Shown piece after piece: positions 27,756-37,290 of a stretch of 64,000 bases of DNA. Under the pieces are notes generated by a model that worked only from the letters and a program-made list of their open reading frames with translations, had not been told where the DNA came from and made no database searches. Position numbers and translations under genes: made by a program. This stretch comes from Pirellulaceae bacterium (lineage in GTDB: Bacteria > Planctomycetota > Planctomycetia > Pirellulales > Pirellulaceae): positions 31,542 through 95,541 of the forward strand of contig JAKVBZ010000013.1 in assembly GCA_022448645.1 (NCBI GenBank), given 5' to 3'. Position 1 is the first letter of the stretch, and every line of letters begins with the position of its first letter.

Positions 27756-28619
27756 TCAAAACCCCAGCCAGTTTTTGATGCCCATACGACCAATGGCGAA
27801 CAACGCATTGACTGATTCTCGCCAATCAATTTTTGATTGTCCACGTGCGCGGTTGATAAAGACAATGGGTATTTCGCCGATGCAAGCTCCTGCCGATTTT
27901 AAGTGCCACAGGAATTCCTCCTGAAAAGCATACCCGGTGGAATGAATCTTTTCCCACTCGATCTTCCGAAGGGTGCTTGTGCGATAGCAGCGAAACCCGC
28001 CACTGCAGTCTTGAGGTTTTAGGTTGAGTAACCAGCGTGAATACACATTGACCCCACGGCTCATCAAGTGACGCAACCATGGCCAGCCAATGATTCCACC
28101 TTCCGGAATATAACGCGACCCGATTGTCACATCGTAGGGCGGTGCCGTTGGTGGTGTCATGGCATGCACCATGTGAGGAAGATATCCGGGGTGGTGGCTG
28201 AAGTCTGCATCCATGTTGACAGCAAAGTCATAATTGCCCGCCGCTGCGAATTGTAGACCGGCTATGATGGCGGTGCCCAAGCCTAGTTTTCCCTCACGAT
28301 GAATGCAATGTAGCTTCGAGCTCCGGCCGGATTGTTCGTCACACCAATGTCCGGTGCCATCCGGAGAATTGTCATCGATCACGACGATATCAGCTGCAGG
28401 AAGTACCTTTTCGATGTCTGCCACCAGGTCGGGTAAATTTTGTATTTCGTTATAGGTTGCGACAACGATCAATACACCTTCCCCTCGTAAATCAGGGAGA
28501 TGGGGTAATTCAGCAGCGGGAAATGGTCGGTGAAACGAGAACGGCTCGGCATAGGACATGGGGAATGTTGCTGGATGGCGACAAAGGAAATGGCGGTTGG
28601 GGATTGTTGAGCTGCTCAT
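27756..28619 (-). CDS. family 2 glycosyltransferase, Dpm1-like polyprenol-phosphate mannosyltransferase
   Basis: About 287 residues; GTG 28631 and ATG 28559 are alternative starts. The GT-A fold shows VVATYNEIQNLPDLV, VIDDNSPDGTG, and the metal-binding NMDADFSHHPGYLP. SGGFRCYR and RGQSKIDWRES at the end match dolichol/polyprenol phosphate mannose synthases. There are no C-terminal membrane helices, so it acts at the inner face of the membrane on a lipid carrier. Product, by analogy: polyprenyl-phosphate mannose, the donor used by GT-C enzymes such as the TMTC-like protein in this window. It closes the polysaccharide locus downstream of the epimerase gene. Confidence 0.9.
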   Translation of the reverse strand: MSSSTIPNRHFLCRHPATFPMSYAEPFSFHRPFPAAELPHLPDLRGEGVLIVVATYNEIQNLPDLVADIEKVLPAADIVVIDDNSPDGTGHWCDEQSGRSSKLHCIHREGKLGLGTAIIAGLQFAAAGNYDFAVNMDADFSHHPGYLPHMVHAMTPPTAPPYDVTIGSRYIPEGGIIGWPWLRHLMSRGVNVYSRWLLNLKPQDCSGGFRCYRTSTLRKIEWEKIHSTGYAFQEEFLWHLKSAGACIGEIPIVFINRARGQSKIDWRESVNALFAIGRMGIKNWLGF

Positions 28620-28637
28620 GTTTGCAGCCACGGAACG

Positions 28638-29585
28638 TTACGACGAGTTATTCAGGACTTCACGATAGTATTCAACCGATTGACGCAGCCCGGCTTCCAA
28701 TGGAACCTGTGGTTTGTAACCGAGCAGGTTTTCTGCAGCAGAAATATCGGCCATGCTGTGACGTATGTCACCAGGTCTTGCATCGGCATGAACCGGTTGC
28801 ACCGGCCGTCCGAGTTGCTGGCTGAGCAACTGCAACAAATCTAGTAGGGATGTGCTTTGGCCGTTTGCTAGATTTAGTGTACAGCCTGCTGCTTGCGGTG
28901 CATCCGCTGCCAATAAATTACCGTAAACGACGTTGTCGACATGCGTGAAGTCTCGAGTTTGAAGTCCGTCTCCGAAAATAGTAGGAGCCTCGCCTCGTAG
29001 GATGTCAGTGATGAATAAAGGTATGACTGCAGAGTAGGGACTATCCGGATCCTGGCGAGGACCGAATACGTTGAAATATCGCAATACTACTGTTTCCACA
29101 CCAAGAGTTTGGTGAAAAGCGTGACAATACCATTCACCAGCAAGCTTGGCTGCCGCATAAGGTGAGACAGTGTCCGGTAGATCCGTTTCGAGCTTTCGCG
29201 GCTTTGTTGAGTTCCCATAAGCGCTACTTGATGCGGCGTAGACCACGCGCCTCACTCGGGCTTGTTGGGCCGCGTGGAGGATGGTGACCGTGCCAGTTAC
29301 GCAAACTCGATGCGTTTCTAGTGGTTGTTCGATGCTGAGTGGAACCGATGCCAAGGCAGCTTGGTGAAAGACACAGTCCACGTCAGCCACAGCTTGGGAA
29401 ACAATATCCCAATCTGCCACGTCGCCTTCCCAGAAATCGATAGCTCCTTCAACGGCTCTTAGATTTTCACGAGAACCAGTCGAGAGATTGTCCAGAACAC
29501 GGACTTGGTCACCTCGCTGCACCAAGGCTTCCACAATGTGCGAACCGATAAATCCGGCTCCACCCGTAACTAGGAACGTCCGCAT
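28638..29585 (-). CDS. NAD-dependent sugar-nucleotide epimerase (UDP-GlcNAc/UDP-glucose 4-epimerase-like)
   Basis: About 315 residues from ATG 29585 (AAGAG seven bases upstream). Extended short-chain dehydrogenase fold: N-terminal VTGGAGFIGSHI for NAD, catalytic Ser region AASSSAYG, and Tyr/Lys in SPYAAAKLAGE. RYFNVFGPRQDP and TRDFTHVDNV resemble WbpP-type UDP-N-acetylglucosamine 4-epimerases. It supplies an epimerised sugar nucleotide for envelope polysaccharide. It sits between the CpsD-like gene and the Dpm1-like glycosyltransferase gene, all on the minus strand. Confidence 0.9.
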   Translation of the reverse strand: MRTFLVTGGAGFIGSHIVEALVQRGDQVRVLDNLSTGSRENLRAVEGAIDFWEGDVADWDIVSQAVADVDCVFHQAALASVPLSIEQPLETHRVCVTGTVTILHAAQQARVRRVVYAASSSAYGNSTKPRKLETDLPDTVSPYAAAKLAGEWYCHAFHQTLGVETVVLRYFNVFGPRQDPDSPYSAVIPLFITDILRGEAPTIFGDGLQTRDFTHVDNVVYGNLLAADAPQAAGCTLNLANGQSTSLLDLLQLLSQQLGRPVQPVHADARPGDIRHSMADISAAENLLGYKPQVPLEAGLRQSVEYYREVLNNSS

Positions 29586-29732
29586 GCTGTCGCTCTTGTT
29601 GATGTTTTCCGGCGAGACTCCATTGTCTTTTTGAACAGCCAACGCCCTATTGTCGTCGACGCCTGCGGGAGAGGCCAGAGGGGCCGAAGCACTTTAGGCC
29701 CCTGAAAGTTTGAGTCCAGTAAGCACAAGTTG

Positions 29733-31352
29733 TTAGTGATGAGGGTCGAATAGGATGGTTCCCAAGAACTGGGCTCCATGTCCTTGCAGCTTGTCCACCG
29801 CGCCAGCAATATCATCTGCAGTGTAGGCGCCTAACGGAAGGACGAAACAGGAGGAATCACACCACTGCACAATGGATTCGGCTGTCGAGTCTGAGATTCC
29901 ACCAGCATCGATCAAGATCGCGTCATGTTGTGACTGGAGCTGCTTCAATAGGCGAGGCAATTTGCGCATAGCAGAAGGACGTTGAGGAAAACTTTGACGG
30001 CCCCGAGGCAGGAAGCTGAGGCCGGGAGTCTGGCAAGGCAATACGACATCGTTCACTGAAGCGGTGTCATCCAGGAGGTCGTTCAGGCCATCCGTTGTTG
30101 TTTGTACTAGGCGTTTGCTAAGAGAATGGCTGCCACTGTTTGCGTCGACAAGTAGTATGCTCAGCATTTGTGCAGGCTGTTTGGCAAGGAGTATGCCAAG
30201 ATGTAACGACAGGTCGCTTAAGTATGGCTCGGATTCGATGCCAACGAGAACAATGTTGGAACTGGGGGAATTCTGCAGATGCGTTTGTATTTTGTGTTGA
30301 GTGATACGAAGGGCTTGCTGGTATTTGGGTTCGAGTAGAGCTAGTTGTGCTTGTTCTTCCGCATGGCTGCGCACGACTCGTATGGCTGGTTGTTCCGCAG
30401 ACGTGGCTGGCAAAGGTAGTTCCATGACCTTCTCTGGAACTGATTCGCAGTTCGATTCTGTCGAAAGGAGGTTCATGACTTGAAAGGGTGTTTCCGTGAC
30501 TGCGCGCACAGTAGAGGTTTCCTCTTGATCTCTAGCAGTGCTACCTGTTGTGGCCTCCAATTTACTTTCAGTCTGTTGGAAAGGAGGATCGGTGACCATC
30601 GGCAGGACATCTTCAATCAGCGCAGCCCTAGGGGATTCTGGATGAGAATCCAATTCGCCAGATTTCACGTCATCCAGAGTTGAGGTGATGCTGTCGAGCG
30701 TCTTCTCGAATCGATCGAGAGGTTTTGATGGCAGATCCTTGGTTTTGGCGGAGACGTCTTCATTGGAGATAGCCGTGTTCACTTCAATATTTGGAAAAGC
30801 CTTCGTCACCGTTGCCTTCGTCGTTTGAGGTTTTTCATCTGTTTGAGAGCGAGGGTTCGTAAAACGTCCGTCTGAAGGGCAGGCTGCAGCGGTCGTGCGG
30901 TTCTCCACAACCGTTTGCGTCGAGTCCTCTGTAGGAGATGCGTTCATCGGACGCAGAACTTCGTTGGTCAAATCGGAGCTGGATGTTGTGCGACAAATGT
31001 CTGTTTGCGTCAATTCGCTCCATGGGGAAGGAGAGGCGGCCGAAACTTCATCGGCTGCAGGTGGAGTAAGCTCGTCGAACGTGGTGACGACATTCTGATA
31101 GTTCGCCAGTTTCGAGGCGAGGTTTTCGATATTGAAAGTCTGCGAAGGAAACTCAGTACAGGGTGCAAAATCCAATGGGACCGACTCGGTCGACGATGGA
31201 ATCATTGGCTCTGTGGACAAGCCCGAAAGGTCGTCGGTAATCTCGTTAATTTGAGTTGAGATGTCCACGTTCGAAATCTGTCGAACGGGATTTACCGACA
31301 TAGGGCGATCTTTTCCCTGACCTTTACGCAATGCTCGAAGTAGTCGGCTCAT
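29733..31352 (-). CDS. CpsD/BY-kinase-like protein with degenerate P-loop and long acidic N-terminal region
   Basis: About 539 residues from ATG 31352 (GAGGG just upstream; the frame is open to 31415 but that part overlaps the previous gene). Residues ~20-310 are low-complexity, rich in Thr, Ser, Glu and Pro. The C-terminal ~190 residues follow the CpsD/MinD-like pattern: SILLVDANSGSHSLSKR, GLNDLL, FLPRG, AILIDAGG, FVLPLGAYTADDI. The usual Walker A Lys motif is missing; the equivalent strand and loop read NIVLVGIESEPYLSDLSL. So this is probably a non-ATP-binding relative. There is no C-terminal Tyr cluster. The gene follows the ExeA-like ATPase gene by 10 bases. Confidence 0.75.
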   Translation of the reverse strand: MSRLLRALRKGQGKDRPMSVNPVRQISNVDISTQINEITDDLSGLSTEPMIPSSTESVPLDFAPCTEFPSQTFNIENLASKLANYQNVVTTFDELTPPAADEVSAASPSPWSELTQTDICRTTSSSDLTNEVLRPMNASPTEDSTQTVVENRTTAAACPSDGRFTNPRSQTDEKPQTTKATVTKAFPNIEVNTAISNEDVSAKTKDLPSKPLDRFEKTLDSITSTLDDVKSGELDSHPESPRAALIEDVLPMVTDPPFQQTESKLEATTGSTARDQEETSTVRAVTETPFQVMNLLSTESNCESVPEKVMELPLPATSAEQPAIRVVRSHAEEQAQLALLEPKYQQALRITQHKIQTHLQNSPSSNIVLVGIESEPYLSDLSLHLGILLAKQPAQMLSILLVDANSGSHSLSKRLVQTTTDGLNDLLDDTASVNDVVLPCQTPGLSFLPRGRQSFPQRPSAMRKLPRLLKQLQSQHDAILIDAGGISDSTAESIVQWCDSSCFVLPLGAYTADDIAGAVDKLQGHGAQFLGTILFDPHH

Positions 31353-31362
31353 GCTACCCTCG

Positions 31363-33291
31363 TTATCCGCGGCGTAGTTTGGCAAACAGTTGGCCATATT
31401 CCAGTCGCCTTGCACGGCCTTTTATTGAGTGTTGTGGAGATGGTGTATCGGAATTCTTTTTCGATTCCATAACCACGACGTTATCATTCACTGGATGGAC
31501 GATGTCCAAGGTGGTCGTGTCAGTGTTTTCGGTGATCTCGTCGACAACAGTGTCGTAGGTGCTCACCACATGTAATTCAACATCGGAAGAAGTCGCCGAC
31601 ATCGCAGTCTCTGCAGAGGTAATCTCTACCGTATTAGCAGGATGGCTGTTTTCGTTTGACTCCGGCTCAGACCGCGATTGATCGGTTGATTTGGGTGTGA
31701 GGGCAGCGGATGACAGAAGGGTTTCTATTTCGCAATGACTAACCGCATCGTCCGAGCAAGGGACACTTGTTTCTGGGTGAGTCTCTTCCGGGAATTCTTG
31801 AGTGGGTTGAAAGAAAGCTATTTCGGCGGTGTCCACTTCAGATGGGCAATCTTCATTTGCCAGCTGTTCCGCTTGTGTCAGCTGAGCGGTCACACGGTCC
31901 ATGATGGAGTCCACAGAGGGATGGTCATCGTGGGCCGCCTCCAGTTCGTCGTTATATCCTGTAAATAAACTGATGGATGGATGAGTGTCCGGCAAAAGGT
32001 CGGCGATTTCTTGTCCTTCGCGACTAGTGACTTGTGGAAGTTCTTCACGTAGTCGGATCGAAACGAAACGATCGATCACGACTTCTTCTTCTTGAAACGT
32101 CTCATCGAACGGATTGTGTGTGGCGTTGGGGAGTTCCTGTGTTGGAGTGAATTCGACTTTATCCTCAGGGGATTGTGCGTGATTCGATGGTTCTACATGG
32201 CATACCTCCTGAGTCGTTTCGGAGGTCGTGCTTTTCTCATCTGGCGGATCGTTGACAGGGTTTGATGAAGGTGAGATTGGCTGTGCATAGGAGTCACTAG
32301 GGTTCGACGGCAGGGACCATGATGCATTAGGCTTTTCGGGAACCTCATTCGTTGCGGCGGTCATCAACGAATTGGTGCTTGAAGGGCTGGACGTCGATGC
32401 AGTGTCCTCCAGACTGCCAAATTCAATGAAGTCGTTTTGTGGTTCGGTGTGTGTCGTGTTTTCGCCCATCAGCGTTGGAGCTGGCAATTGTTGGAGATCA
32501 GTCCAGGCTTCCTGAATGAAAGCAGTGTCGATGTGATGAGAGCCAGCGACCGCCGCCATGACCAGGGCATGGTCGCAAAGTTGATTGATCAATCGAGGGA
32601 CACCTTCTGTTGCCGCATGGACGACACGTACTGCATCGTCGTCAATCATGTCGGGGCTGGCGGCACCAGCTCGAGTAAGCTGGAACCGAATGTACTGAGC
32701 GGTCTCCGCGCGGGTGAGCGTTTCCAGGTAACATCGAGCCGCAATTCGTTGGTTAAAGGATTCCAGTTTGGGGCTTGCGAATCGCTCTTCCAATTGAGGT
32801 AGTCCAGCGATCACCAGACGTACGCGTGATTCGCCATGACGGACCAGGTTCGTAATCATCCGCAGCTCTTCCAGCAGAGGAAGCGGAATGGTGTGTGCTT
32901 CGTCGACGAGCAGGAGTAGACCGTTTTCTGTTTGGTCACAGCAGGACACGAAGTCGATTAGGGACAGTCGCAACTCACCTTCTTCCATGTTGCGGTAGTT
33001 CTGGCCTAACTCAAATAATATGGCTTGAAGCAGCGCGCGACGGCTGCACAGCTTGCTGTTGGAGAGGTGGCACACGCGAAACTCGTCACGAAACAGTTCT
33101 TGAAGTAAAAGGCAAAGAAGTGTCTTTCCGGTTCCTGCCTGGCCGACAACGAGGGCAGGTCCTTCGGACCTGGTGATGCACCTGGTGAGCGTTTTCTTGG
33201 CGGACTCAATGTTCGTTGCGGGAAAATAAAACGGGGCTTGGGGAACGGCCGTAAATGGACGACGCGAAAAGCCAAAAAAGGACTCATACAT
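31363..33291 (-). CDS. ExeA-like AAA ATPase with long acidic C-terminal tail
   Basis: 642 residues. It begins MYESFFGFSRRPF, the usual start of ExeA / GspA-type ATPases. Walker A is GQAGTGKT (residues 50-57), Walker B LLLLVDEAH (about 124-132), then NLVRHGESRVRLVIAGLPQLEERF and GVPRLINQLCDHAL, all typical. After residue ~275 comes a ~360-residue tail rich in Glu, Thr, Ser and Pro with two related segments, PTQELPNATH and PTQEFPEETH. Related ATPases occur in exosortase-linked polysaccharide loci (the XrtA-associated ATPase). Likely role: ATP-driven assembly or control of polysaccharide export. It is flanked by a chain-length-type gene upstream and the CpsD-like gene downstream. Confidence 0.85.
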   Translation of the reverse strand: MYESFFGFSRRPFTAVPQAPFYFPATNIESAKKTLTRCITRSEGPALVVGQAGTGKTLLCLLLQELFRDEFRVCHLSNSKLCSRRALLQAILFELGQNYRNMEEGELRLSLIDFVSCCDQTENGLLLLVDEAHTIPLPLLEELRMITNLVRHGESRVRLVIAGLPQLEERFASPKLESFNQRIAARCYLETLTRAETAQYIRFQLTRAGAASPDMIDDDAVRVVHAATEGVPRLINQLCDHALVMAAVAGSHHIDTAFIQEAWTDLQQLPAPTLMGENTTHTEPQNDFIEFGSLEDTASTSSPSSTNSLMTAATNEVPEKPNASWSLPSNPSDSYAQPISPSSNPVNDPPDEKSTTSETTQEVCHVEPSNHAQSPEDKVEFTPTQELPNATHNPFDETFQEEEVVIDRFVSIRLREELPQVTSREGQEIADLLPDTHPSISLFTGYNDELEAAHDDHPSVDSIMDRVTAQLTQAEQLANEDCPSEVDTAEIAFFQPTQEFPEETHPETSVPCSDDAVSHCEIETLLSSAALTPKSTDQSRSEPESNENSHPANTVEITSAETAMSATSSDVELHVVSTYDTVVDEITENTDTTTLDIVHPVNDNVVVMESKKNSDTPSPQHSIKGRARRLEYGQLFAKLRRG

Positions 33292-33359
33292 GGAAGAGAT
33301 TCCTCTACTTACGGCAGATGATGTGCAAAGTGATAGGTTGTTCTGTTGAATACAGATGT

Positions 33360-34802
33360 TTATGTATCGGCGGATATGCAGCCGTTGATCGTATTTGTCG
33401 GAATGGTGACCAATATTGGAGTCGGCACGAGGGAGCGAGCTTGAGAGGCGGTTCTTACCATGGGGTCCCGTCTGCGACTTGCGAAAATCACGGCCACCAA
33501 TCCTGTTGCGAGTCCAAGTAAAATCAGGCTGCTCCAGCGGAATAAGCTAAAGGGTTGGAGGGTGTACACGACACTGGCAGGATGGACGTGAAAGGCTTGT
33601 TCTTGTGCCAATTGTGAATGTGTGTCTATGGAGTGGGGCGATTCGTGCTCCCGGACAGTCGCTTCATATTCGTGCCAAGCGTTGCTGGCGTGTTGTCGTA
33701 GCGATTGAATTTCAAGAATTTCCTCTTCCGTTACAGTAGCGCTGATGTCCTCGTTACCTGGATTTTGTGTAGGCGTTTCCGTTAGCCCGTTCGGAATTTG
33801 ATCTTCCTGGTCCAGGGTCTGACTGGCGGAGACTTCCGTATTTTCCACCAGATCCTGAGCAAAGGCCGATTTGAGTTGAGGGCCATTCAACGAGTTAGGC
33901 GGAGCGGCAATCTGTTGGAATGACTCACGTAATTGCTGCAACTCCGATTGAAGTCGTTGGATTTTTGGGTGGGACTCATTCAGGTCAATCAACAGTTGGC
34001 TCAAGTGGTTTTCGGCCTGGTCGATTTCTCTTCGTTTTTCATACCACGGTGCCCATTGAAGAGGATCTGTCTGCCCGTGGAAGTGTGGTGGTGTTTCTGG
34101 ATAGCTGGAGGAAATGCTTTCTGATGTTGACACTTCGGCCTGTGGAGATAGGACGTTATGATTCAGCTTATCCGAGGTGGTGACAGATGGCGACGTTTGT
34201 GATGCGTCGTTCGAGTTGGCTTCTGCCACCGGGGTGTTGGCAGCTTGTGACACTGCGGCCAGGTGTTCGTTCAGCCGTTGCTCCGCTTGTTCCGCGATGC
34301 TTTGTAATTTGGCCAGTTGAGCGACTTTCTCCTGGCGGTGAGCTGCATCGGATTCTTCGAGCCAATGTCGCGCGAATGTGATGTAGTGCTGGCAAATGGT
34401 GTCAATATCCGCGAGCGTTTGCCCTGCATGCTCTGTGACAGCTCTTATCGAGACAGACGATTCGGTCGGATGATCTCCCAGAGTATTGACAATCGTAATA
34501 TTTCCGGTAGCTAAAGCAGTATCCTGCCAGTCTGTGGACTCCACCGCCTTTACTGCGGTCGGTCGGTTATTGGACGGATGATCTGTTTCGTTCAGGAAAG
34601 CTTGCAGCAGCAACGCTGCTTCGTCGGACGGGTCTGAGGAGTCCGACGTTGTTAGTTTTTGGTCAACTGTTGCCTCCACATGAAACGTTGGGTTGGTTGG
34701 TCTCCAGATAACCGTACCGCACAGGAATGTTCCCACCCAAACTGCACTGAACACCAAAGTGTTCGAAGTGAGATACCATTTTCTTGGGTTTTTAACCTGC
34801 AT
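33360..34802 (-). CDS. Wzz-like chain-length determinant family protein (divergent)
   Basis: 480 residues. One membrane helix at about 14-33 and a second at about 427-446, with a large extracytoplasmic part between, is the layout of polysaccharide co-polymerases. The loop contains heptad-rich coiled-coil segments (about 165-200 and 258-312). The central region also has Ser/Thr/Asn-rich low-complexity sequence. The short cytoplasmic tail after RRRDP has no kinase domain; a separate CpsD-like protein is encoded two genes downstream. Such proteins set polymer length in exopolysaccharide or O-antigen export. First gene of the minus-strand locus 34802-27756. Confidence 0.7.
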   Translation of the reverse strand: MQVKNPRKWYLTSNTLVFSAVWVGTFLCGTVIWRPTNPTFHVEATVDQKLTTSDSSDPSDEAALLLQAFLNETDHPSNNRPTAVKAVESTDWQDTALATGNITIVNTLGDHPTESSVSIRAVTEHAGQTLADIDTICQHYITFARHWLEESDAAHRQEKVAQLAKLQSIAEQAEQRLNEHLAAVSQAANTPVAEANSNDASQTSPSVTTSDKLNHNVLSPQAEVSTSESISSSYPETPPHFHGQTDPLQWAPWYEKRREIDQAENHLSQLLIDLNESHPKIQRLQSELQQLRESFQQIAAPPNSLNGPQLKSAFAQDLVENTEVSASQTLDQEDQIPNGLTETPTQNPGNEDISATVTEEEILEIQSLRQHASNAWHEYEATVREHESPHSIDTHSQLAQEQAFHVHPASVVYTLQPFSLFRWSSLILLGLATGLVAVIFASRRRDPMVRTASQARSLVPTPILVTIPTNTINGCISADT

Positions 34803-35093
34803 GGTTAGCCAGTGCCATTTGAGGAGATCTACCTACGGCTATCGCACAATTTGAGGCGAGAGTATGCCTCCGCTTCCTCTCGAAATCGTCAGGTCGACCA
34901 AGGTTGCTTGAGTCTGGGCCTGACGGTTACACGAGTTATATCGGCAATTTGCTAGACATTGGGCGAGTCTTTATGCACGCAATGCAGTCATTTCGAGAGA
35001 TTCCATTCCGGGGACGCGTGGGGTGCCGCAGGGTTCATTGTCTCCTCTCGCTCTGGCCGATATGATGGCACTGATGGCAGCAAAGGGTCGGAA

Positions 35094-35759
35094 ATGTTTC
35101 AAATAAAAATATGTGGGGTGACAAGTCGCGAGGACGCCGAAGGTGCGTGTGCAGCGGGTGCCGACGCGATCGGCTTCAATTTCTATGAGAACAGCCCTCG
35201 TTTCGTACAGCTATCTGACGCACGGAAAATGATTGAAGTTGTGCCGTCGCAGGTATGCAAGGTGGGCGTCTTTGTCAACGACGACGTTGCCAGGATTTGC
35301 GATGTATTCGACGAGTTGCAACTGGATGCGATACAGCTTCATGGAGACGAGCCTCCGCCGTTTTTAGGGTTGCTCGGAAACCGTTCGATCATACGTGCAT
35401 TTCGCTGTCGAGACTCGGGAATTGAGCCGGTCGTCGAATATTTGGAAAAATGCTCTGCGTTGGGCTGTGTTCCTCAGTGTGTGCTTATGGATGCTTATTA
35501 TCCTGGCCAGTATGGCGGGACGGGCAAGGTGTTTGATTGGACGATGGTGAAAGGTTCCAGCCAGAAGTTGTATGGTGCTCAGGTGGTTTTGGCAGGGGGA
35601 CTCACTGCAGACAATGTGGACAAGGCCATCGCCACGGCCATGCCGAAGGCCGTCGACACGGCCAGTGGTGTGGAGTCATCTCCAGGTGTAAAAGATATGA
35701 ATCAGGTGCAGTCATTTGTCCGTCGCGCTGCTGCCGCTTTTCAGGAGATTGGGCATTGA
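35094..35759 (+). CDS. trpF: phosphoribosylanthranilate isomerase
   Basis: 221 residues from ATG 35094 (AAGGG about 8 bases upstream); the frame is open to 34959, but the extra residues do not fit the family. The barrel begins with FQIKICGVTSREDA, where the Cys is the general base. GADAIGFNFYENSPRFV, VGVFVN, IQLHGDE, the general-acid Asp in VLMDAYYPGQYGGTGKVFDW, and LAGGLTADNV and VDTASGVESSPGVKD are all in place. It catalyses the third committed step of tryptophan synthesis. No other trp genes are adjacent. A terminator-like hairpin follows the stop. Confidence 0.96.
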   Translation: MFQIKICGVTSREDAEGACAAGADAIGFNFYENSPRFVQLSDARKMIEVVPSQVCKVGVFVNDDVARICDVFDELQLDAIQLHGDEPPPFLGLLGNRSIIRAFRCRDSGIEPVVEYLEKCSALGCVPQCVLMDAYYPGQYGGTGKVFDWTMVKGSSQKLYGAQVVLAGGLTADNVDKAIATAMPKAVDTASGVESSPGVKDMNQVQSFVRRAAAAFQEIGH

Positions 35760-35779
35760 CGGATGATAAGATTTGTGGA

Positions 35780-35822
35780 GAAGCCCCCGTCCCGGGCTTG
35801 ATAGTCCGGTATGCTTCTTTTT
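35780..35822 (+). terminator. terminator after trpF
   Basis: GAAGC (35780-35784) pairs with GCTTC (35813-35817), which runs into TTTTT (35818-35822). An inner stem AAGCCC/GGGCTT (35781-35786 with 35794-35799) is an alternative fold. It lies about 20 bases beyond the trpF stop and separates it from ahcY. Confidence 0.55.
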
Positions 35823-35958
35823 ATGATACGCTAGCAAACAGAAGTTCATAGCGTCTGGTGGAACCCAGGCGATCAGGTAAGCGCTGGTTCTGTATCCGGA
35901 CAAGTTGCTACCGGTAATTGCTAATTTCTTTCTTATAACAAGTCAGAGGAGATCCCCA

Positions 35959-37278
35959 GTGTCTCAAGCGGAAATCAATGCGAAGCTCCCCTATAAAGTT
36001 GCCGAAATTTCACAAGCGGAGTGGGGCCGTCGCGAGATCAAGTTGGCCGAAAACGAGATGCCTGGCCTAATGGCGCTGCGAAAGAAGTATCGTTCGGACA
36101 AACCGCTGCAGGGCAGTCGTATCGCTGGATGCTTGCACATGACCATCCAGACGGCCGTTTTGATCGAAACGCTCACGGAACTAGGTGCGGATGTGCAGTG
36201 GAGTAGTTGCAACAAGTTTTCGACGCAAGACCATGCTGCTGCTGCCATTGCGGCTACAGGTGTGCCTGTTTATGCCTGGAAAGGTCAGACCGATGAGGAA
36301 TATGACTGGTGCATCGATCAGACCTTGTTCTTCGATGAAGGTCAGCCGCTAAACATGATTCTGGATGATGGAGGTGATTTGACATTCTTGGTTCACGATC
36401 AATACCCCGAACTTCTCAAAGATATTCGAGGATTGTCGGAGGAAACGACGACCGGTGTACATCGTTTGTATCAGATGCATGAACGAGGAGAACTTAAGGT
36501 TCCGGCATTCAATGTCAATGATTCGGTGACCAAAAGTAAGTTCGACAACCTTTACGGCTGTCGCGAGTCGTTGGCCGACGGTATCAAACGAGCTACGGAT
36601 GTAATGGTCGCCGGAAAAGTTGTTGTGGTGTGTGGCTACGGCGACGTGGGAAAGGGATGTGCCCACTCAATGCGCTCTTACGGAGCACGAGTCATCATTA
36701 CCGAAATCGATCCGATTTGTGCGTTGCAAGCAGCGATGGAGGGCTTTGAAGTCACCACGATGGGAGAAGCGGCGTCTCAAGGGAATATTTTCGTCACCAC
36801 CACCGGTTGTCGTGATATCATCGTCGGAGAACACTTTCAGGTAATGCCGAACGATGCGATCGTGTGCAATATTGGGCATTTCGACTTGGAGATCGATGTT
36901 TCTTGGTTGGAGAACCAGGCCAATGTAGAGAAAGAAACGGTCAAACCACTGGTGGATCGCTATACATTTTCTGATGGTCATTCCATTATCGTTCTGGCCG
37001 AGGGGAGGTTGGTGAATCTTGGCTGTGCCACTGGACACCCCTCTTTCGTAATGTCTAATTCGTTTACGAATCAAGTCCTGGCACAACTGGCATTGTGGAC
37101 CGAACATGAAAAGTATGACGTAGGTGTTCATGTATTGCCCAAGTTATTGGACGAGGAAGTGGCGAGGTTGCACTTGGACCAACTAGGTGTCAAACTTACC
37201 GAATTGTCTCAGGAACAAGCTGACTATTTAGGTATCAAAATCAACGGACCTTTCAAACCGGACTACTACCGGTACTAG
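35959..37278 (+). CDS. ahcY: adenosylhomocysteinase (S-adenosyl-L-homocysteine hydrolase)
   Basis: 439 residues from GTG 35959, with GAGGAGA 6 bases upstream; the frame is open to 35905 without a ribosome site. Conserved marks include [47 protein letters not shown] (catalytic Lys/Asp), the NAD motif [11 protein letters not shown], and the end [10 protein letters not shown]. It splits S-adenosylhomocysteine to adenosine and homocysteine, keeping methylation going. The 136-base leader contains a hairpin ACGCTA (35828-35833) / TAGCGT (35849-35854); I do not recognise a known SAM or SAH riboswitch. A DUF1015 gene follows after 12 bases. Confidence 0.97.
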   Translation: MSQAEINAKLPYKVAEISQAEWGRREIKLAENEMPGLMALRKKYRSDKPLQGSRIAGCLHMTIQTAVLIETLTELGADVQWSSCNKFSTQDHAAAAIAATGVPVYAWKGQTDEEYDWCIDQTLFFDEGQPLNMILDDGGDLTFLVHDQYPELLKDIRGLSEETTTGVHRLYQMHERGELKVPAFNVNDSVTKSKFDNLYGCRESLADGIKRATDVMVAGKVVVVCGYGDVGKGCAHSMRSYGARVIITEIDPICALQAAMEGFEVTTMGEAASQGNIFVTTTGCRDIIVGEHFQVMPNDAIVCNIGHFDLEIDVSWLENQANVEKETVKPLVDRYTFSDGHSIIVLAEGRLVNLGCATGHPSFVMSNSFTNQVLAQLALWTEHEKYDVGVHVLPKLLDEEVARLHLDQLGVKLTELSQEQADYLGIKINGPFKPDYYRY

Positions 37279-37290
37279 ACTCAATTTAGC

